64,000 bases of DNA from Phlebotomus papatasi (taxonomy: Eukaryota > Arthropoda > Insecta > Diptera > Psychodidae), in the NCBI RefSeq assembly GCF_024763615.1, contig NC_077222.1:82026001-82090000 (forward strand), given 5' to 3'. Positions 11,480 through 24,099 of this stretch are shown in pieces. The translations under genes and the position numbers were made by a program. The notes under the pieces are model-generated. The model did not search any database. It was not told where the DNA came from and worked only from the letters and a program-made list of their open reading frames with translations. Numbering within the stretch: the first letter of the stretch is position 1; every line of letters begins with the position of its first letter.

Positions 11480-11655
11480 GATATATTGAGGTTTACGTAC
11501 AAGTTGATTCTATTTTTTCCATGATACGCAATTTCCTATTGACATCTTTGTTTCTGATGTGGAAACATGAGTCTTGTGGTTTTGCAGGATTTGGTTTCAG
11601 TTGCTTCTGCTTACAGTAAGCAGATATTTTAGCATGACCTCTATATACCTAGACG
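11480..11655 (-). pseudogene. Jockey-clade LINE, segment upstream of the SINE
   Basis: On the minus strand the reading LKPNPAKTTRL leads to IYLGVTL, which continues into LDRTLTF beyond the SINE. This LKPNP and GVTLDRTL arrangement is the familiar end of the reverse transcriptase domain in jockey elements. Homology fades beyond about 11655, so the element is 5' truncated or eroded. Confidence 0.8.
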
Positions 11656-11659
11656 ACGC

Positions 11660-14095
11660 TCTAGGTTCACAAAGGCGGAGGCCTGCGCCTACAAGATCAT
11701 ACGCATGAATAAATGATCATTCCTCTTTTCCTTCTTGCATGGCGATCTAATACTCAAATCCACGAACTACTTTCGCGAAAAAGAATTGATTCAAGAATCG
11801 AATAACATTTTTTTTTTTTTAAATTGAAAATGACAAAGTAAGGAGTGCAACAGATTGGGCAGTAGCTCAGTCAAAATGGTCAAGTAAATATCATCGTTAT
11901 TTAAATTTAAACAACGCATTTTCAATTAAAGAAAATAGTGAAATATTGATGGTAAAGTAAAAATCAAGACGTTATCATCCATCTTGACATTTCCTATATG
12001 ATTTTAAATCATTTCTAATCAATTTCTTAATTTTACTGACCAGAATTGAATGTTTTACTGACCACGTAGAAATGTTTTTACCGATAAAAATGCAACGTAT
12101 AGGATGCCAGTCGTTGAAACGCTTAAGTTAATGTTTGCAATATAACAGTGTAGTGTACTGCGTGAAAGGAGAATAACGACATTATAGAACTTTATCTTGG
12201 TGTAGAAAGCAAATGTCAATTTTTTAAAAAAATACTATCTTGTCAGATAAGCGGAAAGTTATAGGTTTTTTCTTCCTTCTCATGGTATTTTAACACTAGT
12301 GTTCTCGTCATATTTCTCTTCGTGAGCTTCTTAAATATCTTCATTCCTTCTTCTCAAATTTTCCTTGTCCACCAACGATGAAGAGGAGTAGGAAGATAGA
12401 GGATCGAGTAGAATTATGATAAGTCTGTGTACAAATTGTGATAAATGTCGCTATTCTATTTACTTTGAGATAACTTTTCTCGAGTTTCTCTCATCAACAA
12501 TTTTCACTTTTTATTTATTTCACCACTCAACTTACTCCGTCTGGAATTTTAGAACTTCTTGATCAACAAAAAAAAAAAAAGAAATCAGTGTGGATGGAGT
12601 ATAAGAGTTATATGCTCGTTTGGTGTGGCAGAAATTATCGCTCTTTGTCCTAGGTTAGGTTTCTTCCAGTACCCAAGCTCCCTTTTTACGTATAATCGTC
12701 CCATGGCGAGAAACTCGATCACCACCCTTGAACTCCTACGAGAGCAATTTTTCCACTTAACGGTCAAATACTTTTTCCTTCTATTTTACTCTCAACATTA
12801 TTTGCAATCGCAAGTGTTCAGGAGTGTATGTTAAAAATAACGCAAGATCATTGCACGAGATACACAGACTTTCTTGGAGAGACCACATAGAGTTTAAAGG
12901 CATCTATGAGAGTCGACGTCGATATTGTAAATCGATAAGATATTCCCATTGAGGTGATCTTTCAATTAATTTACGCTGGAGAACATTTCTGTAAGGGGTT
13001 TGTTCATTGAAAATTATTTACTTTGCTAAGAAAATGCTTTTAGAGTGTGTTTCAGAAGTCTCATTTGCAAACATGCTTTTGAAATTTTCTGTTCATTTAC
13101 AAAAACTTGATATAGTACTTGTGAAATTGTAACGGCTAAACGTTTTTTTTTTTAATCTTTTGAAACTTGTACATTCAGTTAGGTTTATTCAATTTTCGGT
13201 TTATGCTATTTTCAAAACTTTTAAGTAAAATTGATAACCCAGCGAGCACCAAATGTTAACCGATTTTAATTCAGCTGAAAACATATGTATGTTTAGTTCA
13301 AAACTCAAACTCAAAACATAACCAGATTACATTAAGTTGGTTGCGTGTTTTGACCATTTTGAATTACTCATTAATATGAAGCAACAAACTTTTGACGCAT
13401 CAAAAATGATCAACTTTTGGAAAGCAATTATTTTTTTTATTACGATTATATCCCGTTCTAATTATCAATTTTAATTAACTTTGGTATAGAGGAGGTATAT
13501 TTTCTTCCTATTTAACTCTTCTATATCAAGAACCTTACGATAAATAAAGGGAACTTTTTTTAAGGCTTTTAGTAAAATGGTACAAGATCCGTATTTCCTT
13601 GTTTTTTTTTTCATTTATACCATTAACGTGTCGAAAACCCCTAAATGCAAGGCTTCCTAAATTTTACCATAGATCCTAGATAGTTCAGCAGAGGGATTCT
13701 GTAACAGTATGACAATGTCATATGACAAATTTAAAACTTTTATCTTATAAATTCGTAATAAAGATATTTGAAAATTCTATTCATATCAATTTCTGAAAGT
13801 TACATAGAGGTCTTTTCAATCACCATTCGATGCTCGCTCACTGACTCTTAATGTTATCTTGATCCCGAATTTACGAAGAAGTAATATCATATATGACTTT
13901 ATCATAATGCTATAGTATGCGCCCCACAGAACAGTTCTAAATGATGATCTTACGAAATTACAGGACATTGTAACTGTAATTAAATTTTATAAACACTTTT
14001 TTTGGGCTAGCAGTGAGCATATCGCAAAATCTTTGACACATGGTTACATATTCAAATATGCCAATATGTACATTATTTTACAAAAACAAAAATTT
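11660..14095. other. AT-rich tract; only one short element seen
   Basis: Apart from the short element at 13692-13915 there is no supported gene, RNA or bounded repeat. Confidence 0.45.
13692..13915. mobile_element. GTATGACAATGTCATATGAC MITE, copy 1
   Basis: It starts with AGGGATTCTGTAACAG, then the self-complementary GACAATGTCATATGAC. The far end is degraded. Better copies lie at 28131-28355 and 52155-52372, where both ends carry TAGGGGAATTCTGTAACAG-like TIRs. Confidence 0.65.
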
Positions 14096-14293
14096 TCAAA
14101 TAGGGTGGATTCACCACTTTTCGCCAGTTATACTGAAATCACAATTTTTCCATTGTGAAATAAATTAGCCGTAATTATTTGTATTTCTACTACTGTTACT
14201 TATAGAGTTGAAAAACACTAATTTTCTGTTTTGAATTTAAATGTTTGAGCATTTTTTAGAGGAATATTTTAAGTAAGTTCATCGAATCAAATA

Positions 14294-14629
14294 CATTAGA
14301 CTCTCGCTAATTCGGCTCTTTTAAGATCGAGCTACTTTTTAATTTGGGCAGCGGTTACATTTAAGAAAAGTTTGTTGTCATTTTTCAAGTTTGATTATGA
14401 TTATCAAATGAATTAAATATGCTCAAATTTGGCATGGTTTATCTTAGTTTTGATGTGATTTTGCATTATTGAGGGATTTTCATGCTATTTATGTTATATA
14501 TGAGTGTGTAAACTCAATATCTATATGCACATGAAAAATCGTTGCATTTCAAAAAGTTTTTCGCCCGAATTTCTGTCTAATTCGGCTGACATTTCGGTCC
14601 CATATGCCCGAATTTGAGAGAGTCTACTG
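14294..14629. mobile_element. Pogo-like MITE nested in TAGGGTGGA element
   Basis: The TIRs are CATTAGACTCTCGCTAATTC and the inverted GAATTTGAGAGAGTCTACTG, flanked by TA. Comparison with the empty site in the copy at 35772-36683 confirms the boundaries. CAGTAGA.TCTCGC-type ends are typical of pogo/Tigger elements. It is non-coding. Confidence 0.8.
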
Positions 14630-15166
14630 TATTTCTTACCAAATATAGTAAGCGTCATGAAACTTTTATCGAACAAAATTTACAATTTTTAATAAATAAT
14701 TTGCCTATTGAACATTTAAATATATTCGGCGAATACATAAAATTTGTATTTAGTTAGCTAATGTTTCATTTTATATTATTTTTATGTGAAAATGAGCCAT
14801 GGCGGAAAGTGGTAATGTTTTCTAAAATTGCTTTACCACCTGTCGCCATTGCTTTTCAATAGGCGACGCTAACTTCACTTCATAGATTCTCAGTTGTCAA
14901 ATCTGCTTTGTTTACTTTCTGCAATAGTCTAATAATTTGATTTTTAAAATAAAAACGAAGAAAAATCATTTAATGTGAGTAATAAGAAAGTGTTGATGAA
15001 GAAAAGGAAATGCTGAATGTATTCTTTTCATAATATTACCCAAAATAATCAAGTTTGAACCTTTCGAGGTGGGTGGCGAGAAGTGGTTACAGAACTGGCG
15101 AAAAGCGGTAAAAAGTGGCGACGAAGTAGTTATTTTTCCATTGTTAATAAAAATCAGTTTTTTAGG

Positions 15167-15385
15167 TAGAGGAAAGTACTCTGCATTCGAACGTTCATGC
15201 CTTCGAATAATGTGAATTATCTTTTAGTTTTCCTAAGAGACTTACACATTTCTATAAAATATTAGTTGGCTTATCATCAATTGTTGATAATTCCGTGATA
15301 ATTTAGTGTAAATCTCTTAAGAAAAACAAAAGAAATTCACATTATTCGAAGGCATGAACTTTCGAAGGGGGAGCACTTTCCCCTA
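15167..15385. mobile_element. TAGGGGAAAGT palindromic MITE nested in TAGGGTGGA element
   Basis: TAGAGGAAAGTACTC and the inverted AGCACTTTCCCCTA bound it. About 50 bp on each side are complementary (TTCATGCCTTCGAATAATG on both arms). It is absent from the sister copy. Confidence 0.75.
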
Positions 15386-15467
15386 CTGCCGCGTTAAATT
15401 ATAAGATTATTATTTTGACGAATCTAGAGCCAATATATATAAGTAACTTTGTGTGAAATTTGAGTTA

Positions 15468-15786
15468 CAGTAGACTCTCTCAAATTCGGGCATATGGGAC
15501 CGAAATGTCAGCCGAATTAGACAGAAATTCGGGCGACAAACTTTTTTATTCATGTGCATATAGATATTGAGTTTACACACTCATATATAACGTAAATTGC
15601 ATGAAAATCCCTCAATAATGCAAAATCACATCAAAACTCAGACAAACCATGGCAAATTTGAGCATATTTGATTCATTTGACATAATCGAACTTGAAAACT
15701 GACAACAAACTTTTTTCAAATGTAATCGCTGCCCGAATTAAAAAGTAATCCGATCTTAAAAGAACCGAATTAGCGAGAGTCTACTG
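15468..15786. mobile_element. Second pogo-like MITE, opposite orientation
   Basis: This is inverted relative to 14294-14629. It begins CAGTAGACTCTCTCAAATTC, ends GCGAGAGTCTACTG and is flanked by TA. The empty site in the sister copy reads straight through GAGTTATCTT. Confidence 0.8.
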
Positions 15787-15879
15787 TATCTGATAATAAG
15801 AGGTTAAAAGTTATAATAAAGTTAATTTCACTTTTTCCTAAAGTAAACGATAAGTGGTTACTCCACCCTACGCTGGAAT

Positions 15880-18030
15880 ATTCTGTAAAAAACAAACTAG
15901 AACCCATTGTGAAATTTCTTAAAGGAATTCTAAAGGTGTAACTTCTTAATTAGCAATGTTCTAACAAAAAATGGTTTTGTTTAAACTACGCATTTTGTAC
16001 AAATCTTTTAAAATCTCTTTAATTCTTCCAACAACCATAAACGCAAATTATACAAAAAAGCATGTCTTTTCTGAAATGTTTGCAAAAGACTTTGAAAAAG
16101 GATTGAAGTTGTCAGGCGGTATGGAAAAAATGTGACTCTAATGACATGAAAAATATTTCTCTGCACATTTTTTTCTTTAAAAATGCAAATTTCTTGATGT
16201 TGTCACAATTAGAGGCAGAAGACATGAAGTTAACCTTCTTTTTCTTGTTCAACGAGAGCCTTTTTTGTTTATCTGCGTTTTTGCGCGCAGTCAAATCGCA
16301 CAAAACGCACAAGACGAAAAAGATATGAAAAGTGTAATGTGTGAGGAAATAATAGAGAGAGAATGAGGGAGCGCTCAAGAAGTAGGAGGAAAAAAACCAC
16401 CGATAAAATTAACAAACTCCATGAGTAATAATGTGTCATGATGATGGAGCAGATTTCACTTGTTTCGTCTTTTATTTCCCCACTTTATTAATTTCCATCT
16501 CTTGCTCGTCTGTTGCTGGAAAAAAGAAGATATAAAAAAAACTATAATATTTCTTCCTCTAAATTTAGAAACGATCTCTAAATTGTGCGGATCTACGTGA
16601 TGCTAAAAGAGATTCTATAATTTAGCGAAATAAATCCATCAATTTTCTGAAAGTCTCTTGTCTCACCTTCATTATGTATCATATTACTCTTCAAAGGATA
16701 TTTCTGTTGTACGATCTTTTTATTCCATTCACCACTGCTGTTGCCCATGAAATCCTTTTCCATGTCAATAGGAATCTCTGCTTGTGCGTGAAAAGGGATC
16801 CTTATGGTGGTGTATTACAAATGCCTGAAATTTATTTTCATTTTAAAACTCCTCCGTTGCTTTTCTCTCTTCGTCAAACCTTTGTCATAAACCGTTGTAG
16901 GGGATCTTTTATTGCTTATTTTTGCCCTCTTCCTCCTTCACATTTCTCATTTTTCGGATCCCGGGACACTTGAAACGGTCGCCAGGATTCTCCTTATGGG
17001 ATCACATTTAACGATCAACAAGTGCTGTAAATTTTTTTCTTCTTTCACCCTCGACCCAAGGCAACCCCTGTAAAAGACCTACAAACTAAATGCATAAAAA
17101 ATCATAAAAACAATAAACAAATTGAAAGATTGAAAAAATAGATTGAGAGCGATTTTTAGGGCTGGTTTTTTGGTCTCTTGGCGTCATTTTAGAGATGATC
17201 TTGTTTGGGCGTTATCTAATGAGGAGTCATCAATTAGAGGCTTATATGGAGGAGAAAAACATGTGAAAAGCGACTAACAAAGATGCCGCAGTGAAAATTA
17301 GTCGAATTCGAGCGTAATCTTACAAAGTAGAAACATTTAATTGGGCGGAAAAAAATTTGCCTCGTAAATGGCCACTTTCCTTGATGAGAGTGAAAATCTA
17401 GGCTGCGTCTTTCGAGGGAGTGATAGTGGCGTGAAAAACAAGCTGGATTACAGGGACAACAACTTAAATCCAACTGGGTTGGATTTCTTGTGAGGTCTCA
17501 GTTTAGAGTCGCTCACTGTTTGATTAAAAATGTTTTAATATATAGAGAAGCTTATCAATTTAATTGCTCAGTCCACAGTCAAGAACCGATAGTAAAAATA
17601 TTCCGATAAAATTCGTTTTTTTTTACTTGATGGATTGCGCATTTGTGTCACTTCTTTATCAGTTATCACCAAATAACTATTCTATTTATATTGTGTAGCC
17701 GGCAAGTTAATCATAACCCCAAAAATATGGTGCAGTAAAATTTTCCTACTTTATACATGCAATAAGATTATAAGGTTGGACAAATGAACTGTGAATTTTT
17801 GAAAAAAAAAGTTGGAAAACATTCTAAATTTGATGATCTGTCTTAAATTCTTGATATGACTACCTTTGACATGAGCAGTACTGAGTCTGCCGATTAAACG
17901 CCTCATATATAACCCGAACGGGAGCCTCCGACATGTAAGGCCATTCAGGACGAAAGGCAGTATTCCGACATCGGCAGTGTAAAATGCTCCATATGAAGAA
18001 ATCTAGTGAATATTATCCAGTGACCATGTA
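15880..18030. other. AT-rich tract, no supported gene
   Basis: Overlapping frames on both strands (for example near 16112-16378, 16674-16973 and 17234-17473) lack domains or initiation context. The tract is poor in recognisable repeats, so it may be older unique sequence such as intron or intergenic DNA. Confidence 0.45.
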
Positions 18031-18034
18031 GATC

Positions 18035-18159
18035 AGGGGCGTGTAAGAACCGTTGAAACCGAATAAACATCAAAATAAGTTTGTTCAGGTAGCGTTTTGA
18101 CCATTGACGTACAAGTTTCATTTGATGTTTGTTCGGTTTCAAACGGTTCATGCACATCT
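18035..18159. mobile_element. Short palindromic MITE
   Basis: The arms GAACCGTTGAAACCGAATAA and the complement of TTGTTCGGTTTCAAACGGTT pair over about 35 bp each, around a loop of about 50 bp. It is non-coding and no target duplication is certain. Confidence 0.6.
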
Positions 18160-18169
18160 CTAATGTAGA

Positions 18170-19090
18170 TCCTTGTGTGCTTGAAATGAATAAAAAACGC
18201 CGTTTTTTAACAAATTTTAGTTGATGCGCGATTTATGAAGCGACGATGCCGAATCTTGTTGAAACGTCCAGTACTTCTTACGAAAATGTGTGTACACTCA
18301 TAACGTTATAATATACATTTTGACGCTACTAAAAGACACCAAGGTGTCAAATGGTCATTAACCGGTAGAGTAGTCTAAATCATCACAAACAGTGGTGCTT
18401 CTGTCACATTGTCAATAATTTGGTTTGATAACAATGATTGCTCAATAGAAAAAAATCTTATCAAAGACGATATCCTTCTTATTCAAAGACGATTCTAATC
18501 AAAGGCGACACAACTAAGTGAAGCAATTCCTGTGCCCTATCGAGTCCAATTTTTCTAAGAGCATTGATGTGGCCTGCCTTTTTTATTATATTTAATGCTT
18601 CATGTTGAACTCGTCTTTCAGTTTTAATATTTGTCACGTAGTTGTGTTGACCTGGGCTTTGGGATATGCAATTTACCCACCTTATCTGACTCAAGACATG
18701 GAGCCTGATACATTCTCTTCCTCGCTACAACTAAGGCTGATTTCCTCTCCTCACTGATACGCTCTCCTCAGTGCCGTTCTATCGAGAGGAAAATACTTAT
18801 ATCTTTCAAAATATGACCGTTGCAAGACTTATAGAAAACCCAGCTTATAGAGTTGTTTGTGCTGCATGACAAATCAATACTAAAGCCAGTGATCGCATAC
18901 AGTCTGGAAGGAACACTGTTGACCGCACAGAAGAAAAGAAACTGTTGATCATCAAGGGAGTCTTACAACGAATCCTTTGACTCCTTCATGATGCAAGTAA
19001 AGTGGAACTGGAAACAAGGATGAACCATAAACTAGAATAGCTTTATGAAGGGGCCTACATTGCTGTCTCAATCCGGATGAGAAGAATAGG
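18170..19090. other. No supported feature
   Basis: Composition is slightly less AT-rich after 18470, and a minus-strand frame of 71 codons at 18479-18694 shows no domain. It may be an unrecognised repeat. Confidence 0.35.
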
Positions 19091-19094
19091 GCCT

Positions 19095-19218
19095 AAATAG
19101 GCCCAGGCTGATCCTCGGGAATACCTAGCCTGTAAAATTTGGCAGCAAAATGATTTAATTCCTGTTAAATTTTACACGCTAAATATTCTCGAGAATCAGC
19201 CTAAGTCTATTTGGGTCC
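19095..19218. mobile_element. Palindromic repeat with CTCGAGAATCAGCCT arms
   Basis: ATAGGCCCAGGCTGATCCTC on the left pairs imperfectly with GAGAATCAGCCTAAGTCTAT on the right. A related arm (CTCGAGGATCAGCCTG) recurs near 22760. The family is unknown. Confidence 0.5.
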
Positions 19219-19219
19219 A

Positions 19220-22200
19220 AAGAGACGACGAGAGGAAGAGAAGACGGGAGGGAGGGGGAGTCTCCGAACAAATGGAAAAATATATGTAGTGTACGATGTC
19301 TTCAAACGCTATTGTTAGATCATGTGAAATGCGAGGTATTGTGCAAGAAGCCTAGTCCCTAAAAGAGACGTAGTAGCTACTTAACCAAGTGTGTTGATCG
19401 TGTTGATTGTCTTGCGTGCATTGTATGGCGCGGATTTCGTAGAATTCGCTTCTTCGCTTTAAGAACGACAGGTGACGATGTTGTGATTTCGCAGCTCCGT
19501 CAGTAACCCTGTTTCGGACTATAGTTCGGTTCAGATTCAGAACACGATTTCCTTGCCTGCCTTGCACCTCTCAGTCAAATACTGCACTATCAAGTTTCAT
19601 AAATTCCTCTGTACGATTGTAAACAATAAAATGGAATACTATTAGACGAATGAGATCGAAGAAGGGTCTTCCACGCGTATTTATAGAGCTAATGTTGTTC
19701 GAACTTAATCGGTGCTCCTGGACAATCCGTTTGCATTGACTAATCCTTCCACCACGAGCCTTCACGACTTCATTAATAATAATAATTAGGCAAATAAGCA
19801 AATTATCACTAATGTTGGCAAGTTATAGCGTTCTAAATGATGACAGTTCAATTAACTCATCCTGTATTGATGTTTTCAAGAAGTTTGGTAACAAAGGGTG
19901 AATTGTGTAATAAAAAGTTTCTTTTTCTAGAATATTAATAGGTGTCCTTGGATCTTAAGGAAGATTTGTTTTTCAAAAACTTGTTTTGTGAGGATCGATC
20001 GGACGATAAAAAATATTAATTAGCTCTGAAATATGAGCCGAAAGAAGAATGTTCGTGAAGAAGAAATGTTAGCAAAGGAGAGATTTTCTCTGTCAGTTAA
20101 TGGGAAAACATTTTTTTGTTGTTGTTACTACTGGTCCCTTGCACTTGGATTGCTCCCTCCTGTTGATCCCTAAATTGCTTCTGACGTCGTTAATCTGTTC
20201 AGGGGTAATTTTTTCTCCCTCATCTCACGAGAGAGAGAGATCATCAAAATTCCCATGTCGAGAAATACAGAAAGAATCCAACAAGTGGTTTCTGCTGAGG
20301 GCCTTATTTCAACCAACAAGAAATTAATGACTTGCCCCATCCCATTCCCTTCCATACGATCACCATCATCGTGGAAAAATTGTCGCCAATTTTTTTCCCC
20401 TTACGCTAATATATTTCCTTTTTCTTCGAGGGACAAATTGCAGAAAGACAGAAAATTTCTTTGTGTTACTCAATCCATAAAGCAAATACATATGGAGTGT
20501 TTCTCTTTTTTTTCTGTGTGTAAAAATCTCCTTTACTGCTGAATATGACGATGTTGCTTGTGCAGTTCAATTCATTTTTGCGTCTGGTAAGGCAGGAGGT
20601 TTAAAAAAAATAAGTTTAAGAGAAAATAGGGAAGAAAATAAAGCAGGAAAAAATGTCTTGCACATGTTTGTATTCCCACGCACATTGAATTCACCAACAC
20701 GATCCTTTTTCATCTCCATCTTCTCTCACTCTGGCTTCAGCCCATTTGAGTATGCCAACAAAGCCGACCCTCTGAAGATCTTTTTTGTATAGACAGAGAT
20801 GGAAAATACTGAAGAGATAAAAAAAATTAAAAAAAAAAAATCTCGACAATCCACAACTTTTGACTCACATTTCTCTTCTATCCTTGGCATTGAAGCAATC
20901 TGCAATCACTGAAAATGCTTTGTTGCTGAAAAACGATCGTTTGGGCTTTTTTGTGTATAAGCAAGCTTTGAAACCATGATGAGCAATTTTCCTTGTTTTC
21001 AAATATCTCTAGGGGGAGGATCTGTACACTTCATAACAAAAACAATTTTACATGCAGTAATGCATTGTGATCTGTGAAAACTCATCAACGATATGTGAAG
21101 CTACTGTCTGCGACTGATCGTACAATTAGGAAATGCCATACATACAGCAAGGTTTAATTTTAACCCTCATTAGACAGTAAAAGCGCATTCGTATGAAACA
21201 AGTTAATTGTAGAATGAACAAAAGTCTAGAGGTAATGATAACTTATCGATACTATCGAATCGATAGTAGCGTTAAAACGATATATCACAGATTAAGTAAA
21301 TGTTTGTTTTTTACGCATGGTCGGATCACTTATAGGAAAGTATTGTCGATAAAATTGGATGAAGAAACTGGCGTGATATGTACAGATAGAGGGACTCTCC
21401 GATGATGGCCAGTGAATTTGAAGTCACTTCACAAAGAAAAACACTTTTTCAATCTTGCCCAGAGCTTTTGGTGCTGGATATGGACCTTCTTCAGTGATCA
21501 AATAAACTATGTTTTTCGTACTTTATGAGGATCGTTATTTTGTGTGGGATTAGACAATATCATCATTTTCAATTTATCAATTGGGAAGATTTTTTTAGGA
21601 ATGTGTTTTCACTGATTTTTAACTTTTTCAGCAATTTTTCTTCCCCTATTGTCGATAAATATGTATATTAGCAACAAAAGGTGTAGCCATCATTTAACTA
21701 TCACAAAATTGACGGTCGATACTATTGTACTACTTCGAGTATTGGACAAGTTCCACAGTCGAGAAACCATATTTTCCAACATCCACATGGTTAGGCAGGG
21801 ATAATGCAAAATATTTAATTAAGGTTATAAAAAAACTGCAGGACAGTATATTGCGAAAATGTTCAGCAGCATCTCAGAATGGAACCCTAGCACAGAAAAC
21901 ACATAGGGCATCAAAGTAAAATGCTCTCGTTAGCGGAGCCTTCAGATGTGACTTTGTTGTGAAGAACCCATTCGCCACACTGTAAGACTAAAAATGTATT
22001 TTTAAGCCAACAGGCGTAGATTTAAGGATCAGCCCGAAAATTGATGATTGGTGTTGATACACTCTGGGTCAGCATCAAATTTGAAGAATCAACTTGAGCT
22101 TCTAAATTCATAAGGTCTAGTGAAATTTACGAGGATTAGCAACATTAGCGTCAGTGACAAAAATTTAAAACTCCATTTTGGATGTTTCGGAGTATTTTTT

Positions 22201-23505
22201 GAAATCTCATTTAGGTAAAAAAATATGCACAGTGATGGTACGCAATGTTTCAAAATCTGAAAATTGTAGCGCGAATGCTACAGGCCCCACACCAGAACAT
22301 GCTGGAGCACCCTTCAACGCTAGTCTCCCGGATTTGAACCCCATTGCTCATTGCAAGACAGTCACGAAACTGGCGTCCTCCTCGCTTCACTGGTGAAGAC
22401 CGACTGAGGAGCCGATTCGATTGTGCAGTAGGAATAATTCAACGAGTTGTTATAGCACTCCTCAAAGTTACCACTCCAGCTGAACAGTGAATGGTACTGT
22501 TGGCTTAAAAGTCTTCGTCAGGACAGGCTTTGTCCCTCCGATTCTTCCAGGCTCAACAATCATACTATAAAATTGGAGTGATGGGAAGGTCAAAGTGATC
22601 CTTTCGGTTTAAGAAAAATATTGATATCACAGTCTTCCATCAATCAAAGTGTGCACATTTATTAGAAATTCATGCAAAAAATGCTAATCCCTGATCCTAA
22701 ATCCTAAATGTATGTTAGTTTGGGCTAATCTTTTACCGCCAAGTTTTTCGAGCTGAATATTCTCGAGGATCAGCCTGTGTGTATTTTTGGCATTAGACTA
22801 AGGCAGAGAACCAAGTCTCGCTTGGCATTTGGATCGTACCAGGATTACTGCAGTAGAACTATTTTCACTATAGAACTTACTCAGTTTCTTTTCTAGGCTT
22901 ACACTATAATCTACGTCCCAAATCTTTGAATAAATTCCTAAAAACGTCCTAACGTGGTTTTCTTCTTTTTAACGCTTTGGTTATCGGAATTACTTAAGTC
23001 AATACACTCACAAGGGGAAGATTTGAAAGAAAGAAGGTTGAATGATAGTAGTAAATCGTAAACTATAAAACGGAGAAAATTTTCAGCCATTGCTTATGAT
23101 CGGACTTAATCCCAATGCATGGGAGTTCCTTGGCGTGATAACTTTAACACACAGGGGCTTCAAAATAACGATAAATTTGCAATTTTTCATCGTTTTATTG
23201 TACTAAAATCATAACGCTTCATATAGTAAAATCAGGTCAGAATTTTTTTGTAGAAAATATTAATTTAGTATCAAGCAAAAGTCGAAATGAACCTTGTTTT
23301 AGAAGACTAGTCATTCATGTATGATCGTCACAAATTATACTTCGTCATATCGTATTCAATTATTGAAATATAAGGGCAAAGTATGATTCACCTTATCATA
23401 CTTAGTGGTCTTACCATATTAAAGGAACTACTAGCATTATCAAAATTCGAAACCGCTGTATAAGTTTCAGTGCGATTTTTTGACTGTGGAGCTTATCCAA
23501 TAATG
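19220..23505. other. Mostly featureless; isolated repeat scraps
   Basis: 19330-19820 is less AT-rich and could be an LTR fragment (see rejected items). 22740-22800 repeats an arm of the palindrome at 19095-19218. No gene is supported. Confidence 0.4.
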
Positions 23506-23511
23506 GCCTCT

Positions 23512-23621
23512 TATGGCCTCTACACACTAGAGAAATTTTTGTCCATATTTAAGCAAATTCCCTACGCTTATATAGGAAAAACTCTTCAGTATGGACATAA
23601 ATTTACCTAGTGTATAGAGAC
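23512..23621. mobile_element. GGCCTCTACA short MITE, copy 1
   Basis: The left arm TGGCCTCTACACACTAGAGA and right arm ACCTAGTGTATAGAGAC enclose complementary AAATTTTTGTCCATA and TATGGACATAAATTT. The second copy is 38249-38359. The tips resemble the TIR of the element at 5520-7149 (CTCTACACA against TCTACACA). Confidence 0.7.
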
Positions 23622-23952
23622 TACTACTTAGCAAGAAATTTTTGAGTTCCACAAGTGAAACGTCACGGGTTCACAAGTTCCATAAGCGACAAGAGGTTGC
23701 TTCAATTTAGGAGGTGGTCTACTTAAGTGACATCTACGTTCCTTTAACTTATGATACTTCCACTTAAACTTTTCTAAATTAATTACTTCCGTTATATTGT
23801 GATGGCCTATGATCGTTTTTGAGTTAAACGTTTTCAGTAGGTCAATTCTGAACATCTTTTGTGGTAAGATGTAAGATATTTATTTTTTCTAAAGGTTTGA
23901 TGACGGTTAAAACACGATATGAGACATTTCGTGCTATAGTTATACTCAAAGC

Positions 23953-24088
23953 AGTTATATCGTTGTTTACATCGACCGTTGTCGTATCTGCATTTAGTGT
24001 AAGCTACTATACGCCGGTCGCCTCTTGCATAAAATTCTGACACTAAAGAAATGCAGATACGACAGCGGTCAATGCAACTGACGATATA
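23953..24088. repeat. Imperfect 136 bp inverted repeat
   Basis: TATCGTTGTTTACATCGACC, GTTGTCGTATCTGCATTTAG pairs with TAAAGAAATGCAGATACGAC, AGCGGTCAATGCAACTGACG around a 30 nt loop. The transcript would fold into a long hairpin. No target duplication was seen. Confidence 0.6.
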
Positions 24089-24099
24089 TGGATTTTAAT

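Larger units (their letters stand above)
14101..15870. mobile_element. TAGGGTGGA TIR element, copy 1, carrying three insertions
   Basis: The ends are TAGGGTGGATTCACCACTTT and AGTGGTTACTCCACCCTA. The uninterrupted, inverted sister at 35772-36683 is 912 bp. Removing the inserts at 14294-14629, 15167-15385 and 15468-15786 brings this copy to about 0.9 kb. The interior repeats a GGCGAAAAGTGG or GGCGAGAAGTGG motif. A frame reading GGEKWLQNWRK then VKSGDEVV is kept in both copies. Confidence 0.8.

Noticed and set aside
19330..19823. Possible solo LTR on the minus strand (TATAAATA near 19682, GC-richer flank)
   Set aside because: No TG...CA ends with a target duplication, no primer-binding site and no gag or pol fragment could be identified.
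22178..22396. Small frame near a GATTTGAACCCC (inverse B-box-like) motif
   Set aside because: No A box at the expected distance on the minus strand and no protein features. Left unassigned.
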